This document shows, one piece after another, positions 54,718 through 63,171 of a stretch of DNA of 64,000 nucleotides. The notes beneath the pieces are model-generated. The model did no database searches, was not told the DNA's origin, and saw nothing but the letters and a program-made list of their open reading frames with translations. Origin of the DNA: Acidicapsa acidisoli (lineage in GTDB: Bacteria > Acidobacteriota > Terriglobia > Terriglobales > Acidobacteriaceae); NCBI RefSeq assembly GCF_025685625.1, contig NZ_JAGSYI010000004.1, forward strand, positions 744,001 to 808,000. The letters run 5' to 3'. The number at the start of each line of letters is the position of its first letter. The first letter of the stretch is position 1. A program made the position numbers and the translations under genes.

Positions 54718-56529
54718 TCAGAACGCGAAACAATCGCATCCCAATCCCCAGATCGCTTCACCTAACTTCTGCCGATTCGGCGTACCGTGCGGGTGTCCCT
54801 CGCAATGATGAATAAGCGGCCTCGCAGCGGTGGCATCTACCCGGTGATAGCCCCCATAATGCGCGGTTGGAGCCCAATCCAGCGCTGCCGGTAGAGGTGG
54901 CGGAGCAAGTGACTGAAAGTCATGGTTTGCGTGAACAACTTCTCCTCCCACCACCGTCAATTGAGACTCAAGGTTCTTGATCTCTTCGGCCGGGATCTTG
55001 AAATAGTCGTTGGTCAGCACGGCGAAGTCCGCCATCTGGCCTTCGTAGAGTCCGCCCTTGGCGCCATCCTCGGTCGAGAACCAGCTGCTTCCCTGCGTGT
55101 AAAGCCGCAGCGCCTCTTCTCGTGTCAACCGGTTCTTTTCCGGGTAGAGTTCCAGCCCTCCAACCGTCTTTCCAGTCACAAGCCAGTAGAGGCTTACGAA
55201 TGGATTGAAGCTGGCAACACGTGTCGCGTCTGTCCCGGCTCCCACAGGGCACCCGAGATCCAGCATTCGCCGGATCGGCGGTGTCCTACGCGCTGCGTCC
55301 GCACCATAGCGGTCGACAAAATACTCGCCCTGGTATGCCATACGATGTTGCACAGCAATGCCGCCACTCAGCGCAACCACTCGCTCTATATTTCGATCGC
55401 TGATTGTTTCCGCGTGATCTAAGAACCAGTGCATTCCATTGAACGGAATGTCGGCGTTCACTTTCTCAAAAACATTGAGAAAGCGCTCTATCGATTCGTT
55501 ATAGGTTGCGTGCAGGCGAAACGGCCAGTGTGCGGCTGCAAGATGGCGAATGACTGCCTCGAGTTCACTTTCCAGCACCCTGTTCAAATCAGGTCGCGGC
55601 TCCAGAAAGTCTTCGAAGTCCGCAGCTGAGAAGACCAGCATTTCGCCGGCGCCGTTCAGCCGGAAGGTGCTGTCTCCCTGATGGAGTTTTGTGCTGCCAG
55701 TCCATCGCTTGAAGTCATCGAGTTCGTGCTTGGGGCGCTGCGTGAAGAGATTGTAGGCGACCCTCACAGTCATCTGATTGCGGCGATGCAGTTCAGTGAT
55801 TACGCCATAATCGTCGGGATAATTTTGAAATCCTCCGCCTGCATCAATGGCGCTGGTCACGCCAAGGCGGTTCATTTCACGCATGAAGTGCCGTGTCGAG
55901 ATAAGCTGATCTTCAAACGGAAGCACTGGCCCCTTCGCAAGTGTTGAGTAGAGAACTCCTGCGTTCGGCCGCGCGATCAACATGCCGGTGGGATTACCCT
56001 GTTTGTCGCGCTGAATCTCTCCACCGGGAGGATTGGGGGTGTCCTTCGTATATCCCACTGCGCGGAGAGCGGCCGCATTCAAAAATGCGCGATCATATAA
56101 ATGCAAGACAAAGACCGGCGTCTCCGGCGCCACCGCGTTGATTTCCTCAAGCGTTGGCATGCGCCGCTCAGCGAATTGAAATTCGTTCCAGCCACCTACC
56201 ACGCGTACCCACTGCGGGGCAGGAGTGCGCGCCGCCTGTTCTTTGAGCATCCGAAGCGCATCGGCCAATGAGGGTACTCCGTCCCATCGAAGTTCCAGGT
56301 TGAAGTGCAAGCCACCCCGAATGATGTGCAGATGCGAGTCGTTCAACCCAGGAATGACTGTTTGGCCACGCAAGTCAATTGTCTCTGTGTCGGAATTCTT
56401 CAAACGAAGAACCTCTGGGTTTCGTCCCACCGAAGAGATCTTCCCGTCCTCTACGGCAATGGCCTCGGCGAAATATGGCTTTGAATTGGTCGCAATCTTA
56501 CCGTTGTGAAAGATTCTGAAAATTCCCAT
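54718..56529 (-). CDS. Amidohydrolase 3 (YtcJ-like) family metal-dependent hydrolase
   Basis: 603 residues. The N-terminal beta-sandwich (FHNGKIATNS, AIAVEDGKISSVG) is followed by the metal motif PGLNDSHLHI, with the HxH pair. The barrel contains RLHATYNESIERFLN and HWFLDHAETISDRNIERV, with further His ligands, and PVGAGTDATRVASFNPFVSL, which supplies the final Asp. Length and order match the secreted or cytoplasmic YtcJ-like amidohydrolases of unknown substrate. CGGAGG lies upstream of the ATG. It belongs to the operon starting with the isochorismatase-like gene, so it may act on the same pathway as that hydrolase. Confidence 0.92.
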   Translation of the reverse strand: MGIFRIFHNGKIATNSKPYFAEAIAVEDGKISSVGRNPEVLRLKNSDTETIDLRGQTVIPGLNDSHLHIIRGGLHFNLELRWDGVPSLADALRMLKEQAARTPAPQWVRVVGGWNEFQFAERRMPTLEEINAVAPETPVFVLHLYDRAFLNAAALRAVGYTKDTPNPPGGEIQRDKQGNPTGMLIARPNAGVLYSTLAKGPVLPFEDQLISTRHFMREMNRLGVTSAIDAGGGFQNYPDDYGVITELHRRNQMTVRVAYNLFTQRPKHELDDFKRWTGSTKLHQGDSTFRLNGAGEMLVFSAADFEDFLEPRPDLNRVLESELEAVIRHLAAAHWPFRLHATYNESIERFLNVFEKVNADIPFNGMHWFLDHAETISDRNIERVVALSGGIAVQHRMAYQGEYFVDRYGADAARRTPPIRRMLDLGCPVGAGTDATRVASFNPFVSLYWLVTGKTVGGLELYPEKNRLTREEALRLYTQGSSWFSTEDGAKGGLYEGQMADFAVLTNDYFKIPAEEIKNLESQLTVVGGEVVHANHDFQSLAPPPLPAALDWAPTAHYGGYHRVDATAARPLIHHCEGHPHGTPNRQKLGEAIWGLGCDCFAF

Positions 56530-56601
56530 GAACGCCTCCGCACGTTTGTTTTTTGTCGGAAGGTAGGGCCGGTCGATTCACCGGCCCTTTGTTTGGGTTG
56601 G

Positions 56602-57294
56602 CTAGCTGTGAACCAGCTCCGCCGGAACTTCCCAGCCGGGATGAACCGTGGGCGAGGCGCCGTGGACCATTGTGTAGGCGTATTCGACACCCATGCCGTA
56701 ACCACCGGCATAGTGCTTCACAACATCCATCACGGCGTCATACGTACCCCTCTTTGCCCAGTCGCGCTGCCACTCAAGCATCACCTGAATCCAAGTAACC
56801 GGTTTTGCTCCCGCCTGCTCGACCCGTCGCATCGCTGCCTGATGAATCCTTTCGTCCAGGTCACCGCACAGATCCTCAAGGACATAAACCTCATAGCCAT
56901 CGTGGATCGCCTGAATCGTTGGAAATGCTACGCATACCTGGGTCCAGAGACCAGCGAGCAAAATCTTCTTGCGCCCTGTCTTCTTCACCGCAGCTACGAA
57001 CTTCTCGTCATCCCATGAGTTCATGAAGCTGCGCTCAATCGGCACTTGATCGGGATAGATTGCCTGCAATTGAGGCCAGATATTTCCACTAAACGATTTT
57101 GTTTCAACAGTGCTCAGGATCAGGGGAACATCGAAGATCCTGGCGGCTTTGGCAAAGCCCACAACGTTGTTGATGAGCGACTGTCTGTCGATGCTGGTGA
57201 CACCAAACAGCATTTGCGGCTGATGATCAATCAGGGTGATGACACAGTTGTCCGGCGTCAGCAGCCCCTTTTCGCTTCTTGGCTCCAGTTTCAT
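56602..57294 (-). CDS. Isochorismatase-family (YcaC-like) cysteine hydrolase, copy 1
   Basis: 230 residues from the ATG at 57294, chosen because GGAGGGA lies just upstream; the frame stays open a further 400 bp without family resemblance. Catalytic Asp23 lies in TLIDHQPQML and Cys121 in GLWTQVCVAFP; the usual third residue falls near IERSFMNSWDD. IQVMLEWQRDWAKRGTYDAV at the C-terminus is shared with two other copies in this window. YcaC-like enzymes hydrolyse amides or related bonds, but the substrate is unknown. First gene of the minus-strand operon. Confidence 0.92.
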   Translation of the reverse strand: MKLEPRSEKGLLTPDNCVITLIDHQPQMLFGVTSIDRQSLINNVVGFAKAARIFDVPLILSTVETKSFSGNIWPQLQAIYPDQVPIERSFMNSWDDEKFVAAVKKTGRKKILLAGLWTQVCVAFPTIQAIHDGYEVYVLEDLCGDLDERIHQAAMRRVEQAGAKPVTWIQVMLEWQRDWAKRGTYDAVMDVVKHYAGGYGMGVEYAYTMVHGASPTVHPGWEVPAELVHS

Positions 57295-57556
57295 GTTCCC
57301 TCCAATTCCTTTGCATATTCGTGACGGTGGCTCGCTGGCTCTTGCCTCAGCTGAGTCCAAATCCCTGAGTGATTCTCGCGGTAGTTGCGACTTAGCTGAC
57401 ACGCCAGACCGAGTCAAGAGTTTCGTCCTCATTGGGTTGACCCGTTCAGTCAGGTCCTGACGTTCAAATTGAAGGAATGCCGTTCCGCATTGGTGCATTT
57501 TGGATCGAGGACCTGCGATCAATGAACGCGATAGTAGAAGAAGGAAAAGAGCATGG
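57295..57556. other. Upstream region of the isochorismatase operon
   Basis: The minus-strand frame of the hydrolase stays open through here, but its translation looks non-coding. The promoter of the minus-strand operon is expected in this interval. Confidence 0.4.
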
Positions 57557-57600
57557 ATATTACATGCTTCTGGTAATTGCATTACATGTTTCTGGTAGTT
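57557..57600. repeat. Tandem pair of imperfect 22-bp repeats
   Basis: The units at 57557-57578 and 57579-57600 both read ATTACATG, then C or T, TTCTGGTA, A or G, and TT ending GC or AC; 19 of 22 positions match. They abut without a gap in the region between the two divergent operons and could be paired sites for one regulator. Confidence 0.55.
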
Positions 57601-57688
57601 ACAACTGAACAAAAGCGTGGAAGGATGATTTCGGCCGCAGCTCGAAAATGCGCTCGCGGCCTTGGACTCATTCCCCAGCTGAGGCGGA

Positions 57689-57903
57689 CTCACCGCTGAT
57701 GGCTAGGATCTGGCTCTTCACAGAATGGAAGCGGCAGGAGCGAAATTCACAGTCGGCTACAGGTCCTGCTTGAGTTCCGGCGCGATTGGACGCGGCATGA
57801 AATATACGCGGCGCTCGTCACAGCGTCGAGGAAGATCGTAGCGGATAAGAGCGGCTTGAAGTTGACTGCTGCATTAAGGGAACTGGAGGGATACCTATCT
57901 TGA
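57689..57903 (+). pseudogene. Isochorismatase-family hydrolase, C-terminal remnant (copy 3)
   Basis: The plus strand reads LTADG, a stop, DLALHRMEAAGAKFTVGY, then in the next frame QVLLEFRRDWTRHEIYAAL. The corresponding block of the intact copy at 62.2 kb is LALRRLEQAGAQ, then QVLLEFQRDWTRHGTYEAA. The N-terminal two-thirds with the catalytic residues is gone. Its stop codon overlaps the start of the next small gene. Confidence 0.7.
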
Positions 57904-58088
57904 AGACTTTTTCTGCTATTTTCACGAAGACTTTGAGCTTTCTGGTTCCCACGGTCGTGGGCACGATTATCTTCTTCGTGATCATTGGTGTGTTCGGACT
58001 TGGGTTTGCGATCGCAGGGCTGCTTGTCACTGTCATTGGTGCCGCGATCATCGTGCGCCAGCTTCCTGGGGAAGGAGACGCGAGATGA
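57900..58088 (+). CDS. Small two-helix membrane protein upstream of cydA
   Basis: 62 residues, with TTG as the only plausible start (GGAGGG nine bases before). Two hydrophobic helices (TLSFLVPTVVGTIIFFVIIG and GLGFAIAGLLVTVIGAAIIV) fill the protein. Its stop overlaps the cydA ATG (ATGA), so it is translationally coupled to the oxidase. I do not recognise a family. It could be an oxidase assembly or accessory peptide. Confidence 0.65.
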   Translation: MKTFSAIFTKTLSFLVPTVVGTIIFFVIIGVFGLGFAIAGLLVTVIGAAIIVRQLPGEGDAR

Positions 58089-59494
58089 CTCTGAATTCCG
58101 CTACGCTTGCCCGGGTGCAATTCGCCTTCACGGTGAGCTTTCATATTATTTTTCCAACGATGTCCATTGGGCTTGCCATGTTCCTTGCGGTAATTGAAGG
58201 GCTATGGCTCAAGACAAAAGACGAACTTTATTTGCAAATCTATCGTTTCTGGCTCAGCATTTTCGCAATGGGTTTTGGAGTCGGTGTTGTAACCGGCATC
58301 GTTCTCTCATTCGAGTTTGGTCTGGGCTTTGCTCGGTTCGCACAGCTTGCCGGGCCGGCGATTGGTCCGATGATTGCACTCGAGGTTCTAACTTCTTTCT
58401 TTCTTGAGGCCGGATTCCTCGGGATCATGCTTTTCGGTATGCATCGAGTTGGTCCGAAACTCCACCATTTCGCTACTTGCATGGTGGCACTTGGTACTTT
58501 GTTGTCGGCTTCATGGATTCTCTCCGCAAACAGCTGGATGCAGACTCCGGATGGTGTGGCGGTTCAGAACGGTCGTTTGGTCGTGATCGACTGGTGGCGT
58601 GTCGTGAACAACCCATCCTGGTTGGTCCGCTTGCCCCATATGCTGTCCGCCGCATACCTTACAGCTTCCTTTCTGGTGGCCGGGGTCGGCGCGTTTTACT
58701 TATTGCGCGGCAAGCATCTTGCATTTGCGAAAAAGAGCGTTGCGCTTGGCACAGCGTTCGCAACTGTGCTTATCGTGGGGCAGGTCTTTATAGGCGACAT
58801 TCTCTACGGTACGATGCTCAAACTCCAACCCTCAAAGATGCAGGCAGCCGAGGGTTTTTGGGAGAAGGAATCAGCATCCCCTGCACCATACTACTGGGTG
58901 ATTGTCCCTGACCAGAAGCAACAGCGTAATCGCCTCGCTGTTGGTGTCCCGTATCTGGGCAGTATCTGGCTCACGCACAGCCTTCATGGTCGCGTGCACG
59001 GGCTGGCGAACACTCCGCAGGACCAGCAACCGATCATGGGCATGGTCTTTTATGGATTGCGAATTATGTACGGTATCGCCATTCTGATGTTCGCCGTAGC
59101 GATAGCCTCTTTGTGGCTTAGATGGAAACGCCGGCTCTTCATAGCGAAATGGTTCCTCCGCTGTCTTGTGGTCATGACACCTTCGGGTATTGTCGCGACG
59201 CTTGGAGGATGGTATCTGGCCGAGACCGGCCGCCAGCCCTGGGTCATATTTGGCATGTTGAGAACCGTCGATGCCGTTTCGCCCGTCCCAGCACAGACGT
59301 TGCTGGCGACGCTGATCGCGTTTTTCTGCATCTATGCTTTCTTCATGGCTGCATTTCTCATTTTCGTAGCGCGTATCATCCGGAGGGGCCCGGAGTCGAG
59401 CCCTGCCCATGCCGAGGCCTCGGGGTCTCTCAAGAATGCACTCCGTCCACTGGTGTTAGACAGCGCGAACGCCAATGTCGCGTTAAGGAGATAG
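58085..59494 (+). CDS. cydA: Cytochrome bd-type quinol oxidase subunit I (cyanide-insensitive type)
   Basis: 469 residues, integral membrane. ATLARVQFAFTVSFHIIFPT holds His20, the heme b595 ligand; GIVLSFEFGLGF and EAGFLGIMLFG follow as in CydA/CioA. The GRQPW motif is in LAETGRQPWVIFGMLRT. The loop before it is short, as in CIO-type oxidases, and the total length is below that of E. coli CydA. Together with CydB it oxidises quinol and reduces oxygen to water with high affinity, and usually resists cyanide, nitric oxide and peroxide. The genes are in a tight operon with CydB and a tiny third subunit. Confidence 0.95.
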   Translation: MTLNSATLARVQFAFTVSFHIIFPTMSIGLAMFLAVIEGLWLKTKDELYLQIYRFWLSIFAMGFGVGVVTGIVLSFEFGLGFARFAQLAGPAIGPMIALEVLTSFFLEAGFLGIMLFGMHRVGPKLHHFATCMVALGTLLSASWILSANSWMQTPDGVAVQNGRLVVIDWWRVVNNPSWLVRLPHMLSAAYLTASFLVAGVGAFYLLRGKHLAFAKKSVALGTAFATVLIVGQVFIGDILYGTMLKLQPSKMQAAEGFWEKESASPAPYYWVIVPDQKQQRNRLAVGVPYLGSIWLTHSLHGRVHGLANTPQDQQPIMGMVFYGLRIMYGIAILMFAVAIASLWLRWKRRLFIAKWFLRCLVVMTPSGIVATLGGWYLAETGRQPWVIFGMLRTVDAVSPVPAQTLLATLIAFFCIYAFFMAAFLIFVARIIRRGPESSPAHAEASGSLKNALRPLVLDSANANVALRR

Positions 59495-59498
59495 CGAG

Positions 59499-60491
59499 AT
59501 GAACCTTCCCCTCCTTTGTGCCGGATTTGCTGCACTATCAGTAACGTTTTATGTGTTACTCGATGGCTTTGATCTCGGAGTGGGCGCCTTGCTCTTGTTG
59601 CAACCGCACGAGAAATCGAGAGACCATATGGTCGATTCCATCACGCCGACGTGGGACGGCAACGAGACTTGGCTGATTATGACCGGCGTGACGCTGTTGG
59701 CGGCTTTTCCGACTGCCTATGGCATTCTCATGCCCGCCCTCTATATTCCGATCATCGTGATGCTGCTGGCGCTGGGTTTACGCGGAGTCTCATTCGAGTT
59801 TCGCGCCCAGATGAAGCGCTACCGCCGTAGGTGGGACGCGATCTTTGCCATCGGTTCAATCGTCGCAGCGTGTATGCAAGGACTCATTCTGGGCGATGTG
59901 CTCCAGGGTATATCGGTCGATGGCGTCACGTTCAGCGGCAGCGTCGTTGATTGCTTCCGGCCTTTTCCGGCACTTTGCGCCATTTGCGTCGTTGCAGGAT
60001 ATGTGGTCCTTGGCGGCTGTTGGCTTCAATTGAAAGCGACAGCGTTGCTCCACGGGTTTTCGGCGCGGGCGCTGCACATCGCGCTGCCGCTTTTCTTTAT
60101 GTCCTTTTGTGTTGCTGCCGGAATCTCGCTCTCCGTTCAGCCCGGTATCCTGACGGCATGGCAAGCTCATCCCATCTTGCTCGCAATAGCAAGCTGCACA
60201 ATGCTGGCAGCAACTATTGTTCTCTTTGGGAGTATCGGGAAGCGCCCTGACATTCGTCCCCTGGCTGCGGGCCTGGTAATGATCGCTGCTGGAATCGCCG
60301 GAATCGCTACTATTGTGTTTCCAATGATAGTGCCATTTCGAGTTTCCATTTGGACTGCGTCAAGCTCTCACCTGAGCCAGATATTCGTGCTCACCGGAGC
60401 AATCCTTGTCACACCCGTGGTTCTCGGATATTCCTTCTTTGCTTACTGGGTATTTCGTGGCAAGACACCGGAGAAGGGATGGGACGCATGA
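59499..60491 (+). CDS. cydB: Cytochrome bd-type quinol oxidase subunit II
   Basis: 330 residues with eight to nine hydrophobic helices. FYVLLDGFDLGVGALLLL and the conserved TWDGNETWLIMTGVTLLAAF identify CydB, and FRAQMKRYRRRWD is the typical cytoplasmic loop. AAGGAG precedes the ATG, 4 bp after the cydA stop. It pairs with CydA as the scaffold subunit of the oxidase. Its stop codon overlaps the start of the DUF2474-like peptide. Confidence 0.95.
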   Translation: MNLPLLCAGFAALSVTFYVLLDGFDLGVGALLLLQPHEKSRDHMVDSITPTWDGNETWLIMTGVTLLAAFPTAYGILMPALYIPIIVMLLALGLRGVSFEFRAQMKRYRRRWDAIFAIGSIVAACMQGLILGDVLQGISVDGVTFSGSVVDCFRPFPALCAICVVAGYVVLGGCWLQLKATALLHGFSARALHIALPLFFMSFCVAAGISLSVQPGILTAWQAHPILLAIASCTMLAATIVLFGSIGKRPDIRPLAAGLVMIAAGIAGIATIVFPMIVPFRVSIWTASSSHLSQIFVLTGAILVTPVVLGYSFFAYWVFRGKTPEKGWDA

Positions 60492-60598
60492 GTACGCAGA
60501 AAAGGCAGTTCCTGTGGTTCACGGGAATTTACATGAGCTCATTGATCGTCTTTGCCTTGGTCACGTATTTACTACGAACTGCTTTACGGCTCCTTTGA
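60488..60598 (+). CDS. DUF2474-like small cytochrome bd subunit
   Basis: 36 residues: a charged N-terminus (MSTQKRQF) followed by one membrane helix (WFTGIYMSSLIVFALVTYLL) ending in RTALRLL. This matches the pattern of DUF2474/CioZ peptides that follow CioB in CIO-type operons, and plays the part CydX plays in E. coli. The ATG overlaps the cydB stop (ATGA). Too short for most gene finders and easily missed. Confidence 0.75.
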   Translation: MSTQKRQFLWFTGIYMSSLIVFALVTYLLRTALRLL

Positions 60599-60700
60599 TG
60601 GGTCAGCGGACAACCGCGCTTTCCATGCGATGTATTCAAAGGGAATCAAGATCTACCAACCGTGACGTAAGAGTCAGGAGCTTCAGGAGGAAGTAAGGCT

Positions 60701-61627
60701 ATGTATCGCACTCGCCGTCTCTTCACTTTGGTCTTGCTCGTTTTCAGCTTCGCGAACCGCTCGGAGCTCGGGTGGGCGCGGAGCCCGCAAGGCAGAGCCT
60801 CCGTTTCAAACGTCGCCATCGGACCGCAGTACGACACTACCCATGTCTACGTCGCGCCATCGGACGTGAATGCATTTGTTGCGAGCTTTCTGGGCACCTT
60901 CGGAGGCAAGAGCACGAACCAAGTCGTTGCCACGGTGACGCCGACCCCCAGCAGTACTACATCGCAACTGCTGCAAACACCTGTTGGGACTGTATCGCTG
61001 TTCGGGTTCAAGACGCCGATACCCGCGCCCTTCGGCGCGGAGCGCACGGGATATCTTATCGCGAACATGGATGCAGCGATCAAGGCAGCACGGGACAGCG
61101 GAGCAGAAGTGGTGGTGACGCAGTTTCCGGATCCGATCGGCGTGGATGCCGTGATCCAGTTCCCGGGCGGTGTGATGACGCAGATCTACTGGCATACGAA
61201 GGCGCCATCGTATGCGCCCTTTGCGCATGTGCCGGAGAATCGCGTGTATGTGTCACAGGATGCCGCAGACACGTTTCTTCGTAGTTTTGTGGCCTTCTCG
61301 AGCGGATCGGTTGTGTCCGATGAGAGCGCCGCGCCGGGAGACGAGATCGGCAAGCCCGGCACGACGTTTCGCCGGATTGGAGTAAGTTCTACTTTTGGCA
61401 AGCTTCTGGTCCTTGTCACCGACGGTCACTTGCCGTATCCCTACGGGCGAGAGACTACCGGCTACGAGGTGGATGATTTGGCAGCAACGCTTGAGAGGGC
61501 ATCGTCTCTTGGAGCCAAGGTCCTGGTTCCGCCTCTCAACTCCCATGGGCGTATGTCGGCGATTGTGCAATTCCCAGGAGGCTATATCGCTGAGATTCAC
61601 TCGCCCGTTTCTGCAGCGAACCATTGA
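60701..61627 (+). CDS. Secreted VOC (glyoxalase/bleomycin-resistance fold) protein
   Basis: 308 residues. A signal peptide (LFTLVLLVFSFANRSELGWA) precedes two tandem VOC modules. Each begins with a DTTHVYVAP or NRVYVSQD strand, contains an ATGYEVDDL-type turn (TGYLIANMDAAIKAARDSGA in module 1, TGYEVDDLAATLERASSLGA in module 2) and ends in a VIQFPGG/IVQFPGGY strand carrying a Glu in the second (IAEIHSP). Metal-site residues look partly lost, so catalysis is uncertain. AGGAGG precedes the ATG. It follows the oxidase genes and precedes an isochorismatase, but its substrate is unknown. Confidence 0.85.
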   Translation: MYRTRRLFTLVLLVFSFANRSELGWARSPQGRASVSNVAIGPQYDTTHVYVAPSDVNAFVASFLGTFGGKSTNQVVATVTPTPSSTTSQLLQTPVGTVSLFGFKTPIPAPFGAERTGYLIANMDAAIKAARDSGAEVVVTQFPDPIGVDAVIQFPGGVMTQIYWHTKAPSYAPFAHVPENRVYVSQDAADTFLRSFVAFSSGSVVSDESAAPGDEIGKPGTTFRRIGVSSTFGKLLVLVTDGHLPYPYGRETTGYEVDDLAATLERASSLGAKVLVPPLNSHGRMSAIVQFPGGYIAEIHSPVSAANH

Positions 61628-61732
61628 CCGCAGCGCAGATTGACAGTGCAAGATAGCGATCTCTCATTATGGCGATTGCGGTCGATCGTCGTTTCAATAA
61701 CTAACATTGAACCGTCAAATCAGGAGAGTCCG

Positions 61733-62362
61733 ATGAATGGAATTGAGACGTTATTGAAACCTGAAGACTGTGTAATGCTGCTTGTGGACTTGCAAGCAGG
61801 CCTCGGATTTGGCACAGAGTCCATTTCCCGGCAGGTGCTGCTTAACAATGCGGTCGCCCTCGCCAAGACGGCTGTAGCATTCGGTGTGCCGGTGATCGCC
61901 ACAACATCCGCGTCAAAGGTCTACAGCGGGCCGTTGTTCCCGCAAGTCCAGGCAGCGCTTCCTGATGTAAAGGCGATTGAGCGCCGAAACATGAATGCAT
62001 GGGAAGACGACACCGCACGCGGCGCAGTTGAGGCCACGGGCCGCAGGCGATTGCTCGTTGCCGGTCTGCTGACGGAGGCCTGTGTCTCGTTCCCGGCGCT
62101 CTCAGCCGTCAGGGAAGGGTATGAAGTGTTTGTCGTAGCCGACGCTTGTGGTGGGCTCACACCGATCAGCCACGAACTCGCCTTGCGAAGGCTGGAGCAG
62201 GCGGGTGCCCAACTCACGAACTGGATTCAGGTACTTCTCGAGTTTCAGCGCGACTGGACACGCCACGGCACTTACGAAGCGGCTCGCGCCATCGTCGTCG
62301 AAAACGGTGGCGGATATGGCATGGGACTTGCCTATGCTCGCGAAATGATCCATCCAGGATAG
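61733..62362 (+). CDS. Isochorismatase-family (YcaC-like) cysteine hydrolase, copy 2
   Basis: 209 residues, the normal YcaC length. The ATG at 61733 is fixed by CAGGAG upstream. Catalytic Asp19 is in MLLVDLQAGL and Cys117 in GLLTEACVSFPAL. IERRNMNAWEDD lies at the third catalytic position. The C-terminal block WIQVLLEFQRDWTRHGTYEA matches copy 1 and the remnant copy 3. Substrate unknown. Last gene of the plus-strand cluster that starts with the oxidase. Confidence 0.93.
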   Translation: MNGIETLLKPEDCVMLLVDLQAGLGFGTESISRQVLLNNAVALAKTAVAFGVPVIATTSASKVYSGPLFPQVQAALPDVKAIERRNMNAWEDDTARGAVEATGRRRLLVAGLLTEACVSFPALSAVREGYEVFVVADACGGLTPISHELALRRLEQAGAQLTNWIQVLLEFQRDWTRHGTYEAARAIVVENGGGYGMGLAYAREMIHPG

Positions 62363-62634
62363 ATATAAAACTTGAGTTCGGGCGCCACGCTATTCCTAGA
62401 CCTTGGCGCACCTCTCCCATGGACGATGCAGAAGCCTGAGGTTCAAACAAGAAAGGAACCAGTCATGCAACACGTCCATCGTCATGGAATCCTCGGCCCA
62501 AAAGGTCTACTTACACCGGGGAAAATTTATCTGCGATCCTCATTGGCGGGATCGCCGTCCTGCTTGCAGGCCAAAGCGCTTACACGCAGGGGGGCAGGAA
62601 GCAAATAAGGTGCTCGATGCTGCGGCGGCCTTCG
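62363..62634. other. Region after the isochorismatase, no gene assigned
   Basis: A plus-strand frame (ATG at 62464) encodes a short product I cannot assign. A hydrophobic stretch in another frame (SAILIGGIAVLLAGQSAYTQ) looks like part of a lost membrane or exported protein. Confidence 0.35.
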
Positions 62635-62930
62635 GCGACTGGCAGAATGACGCACCGAAGGTCTCAACTGTTTCAGCGCCGAGTAACTTCTTGCCCTCCT
62701 CCGCGGTCAGCTAATTCCCGACACTCACTCCCAGCCAGCGGACGTCCTTCACGCTGAATGCCTGCCGCAAGATCCGGGCTAACAAGTCCGCAATCGGATG
62801 CTTCATACGCCAGCCGGCGTATCGCAACTAATCTCAGGTTAATCGTCGACGGGGCGTACGGGTACTGTTCGAGTGCGATTCGGTAGCGTGTGACCACGAT
62901 CCTATTGACCAGTCGACCTAGGCTTGAAAC
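62635..62930 (-). pseudogene. Tyrosine recombinase N-terminal remnant
   Basis: The minus strand reads RYRIALEQYPYAPSTINLRL, then VAIRRLAYEASDCGLVSPDL, then in another frame VRWLGVSVGN, a stop and LTAEEGKKLLG. This is the SAM-like core-binding half of a phage-type integrase and the start of its catalytic half. One frameshift (about 62750) and one nonsense codon are visible; the catalytic residues are missing. Confidence 0.75.
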
Positions 62931-63171
62931 CGGCTTTGCGATGATTTGGTATACGGCTACGTCGGCAACGGATTCCGGGCAGGCACGTGTGTGGGATGCC
63001 GATTATTGAGTTGCTCTGAGCTAGAGATGATTCTCGACAGTTGAAAAAGGAGCACCTTGCCAAAATGCATCCCTTAAATCGTAGGTCGCTCCGAGTTGTG
63101 CTTATCTAAGGTCCGAGATGCGCTCACGAAATTCGTTTGAGTAATATGGACAGGCAGTTCGGAGGCGATAC

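Noticed and set aside
57557-57600. CRISPR array
   Set aside because: Only two abutting units with no spacers and no cas genes; the pair at 33731-33775 fails for the same reason.
57295-57693. Long N-terminal extension of the first isochorismatase
   Set aside because: The extension has no family resemblance, while the ATG at 57294 has GGAGGGA immediately upstream and gives a normal-length enzyme.
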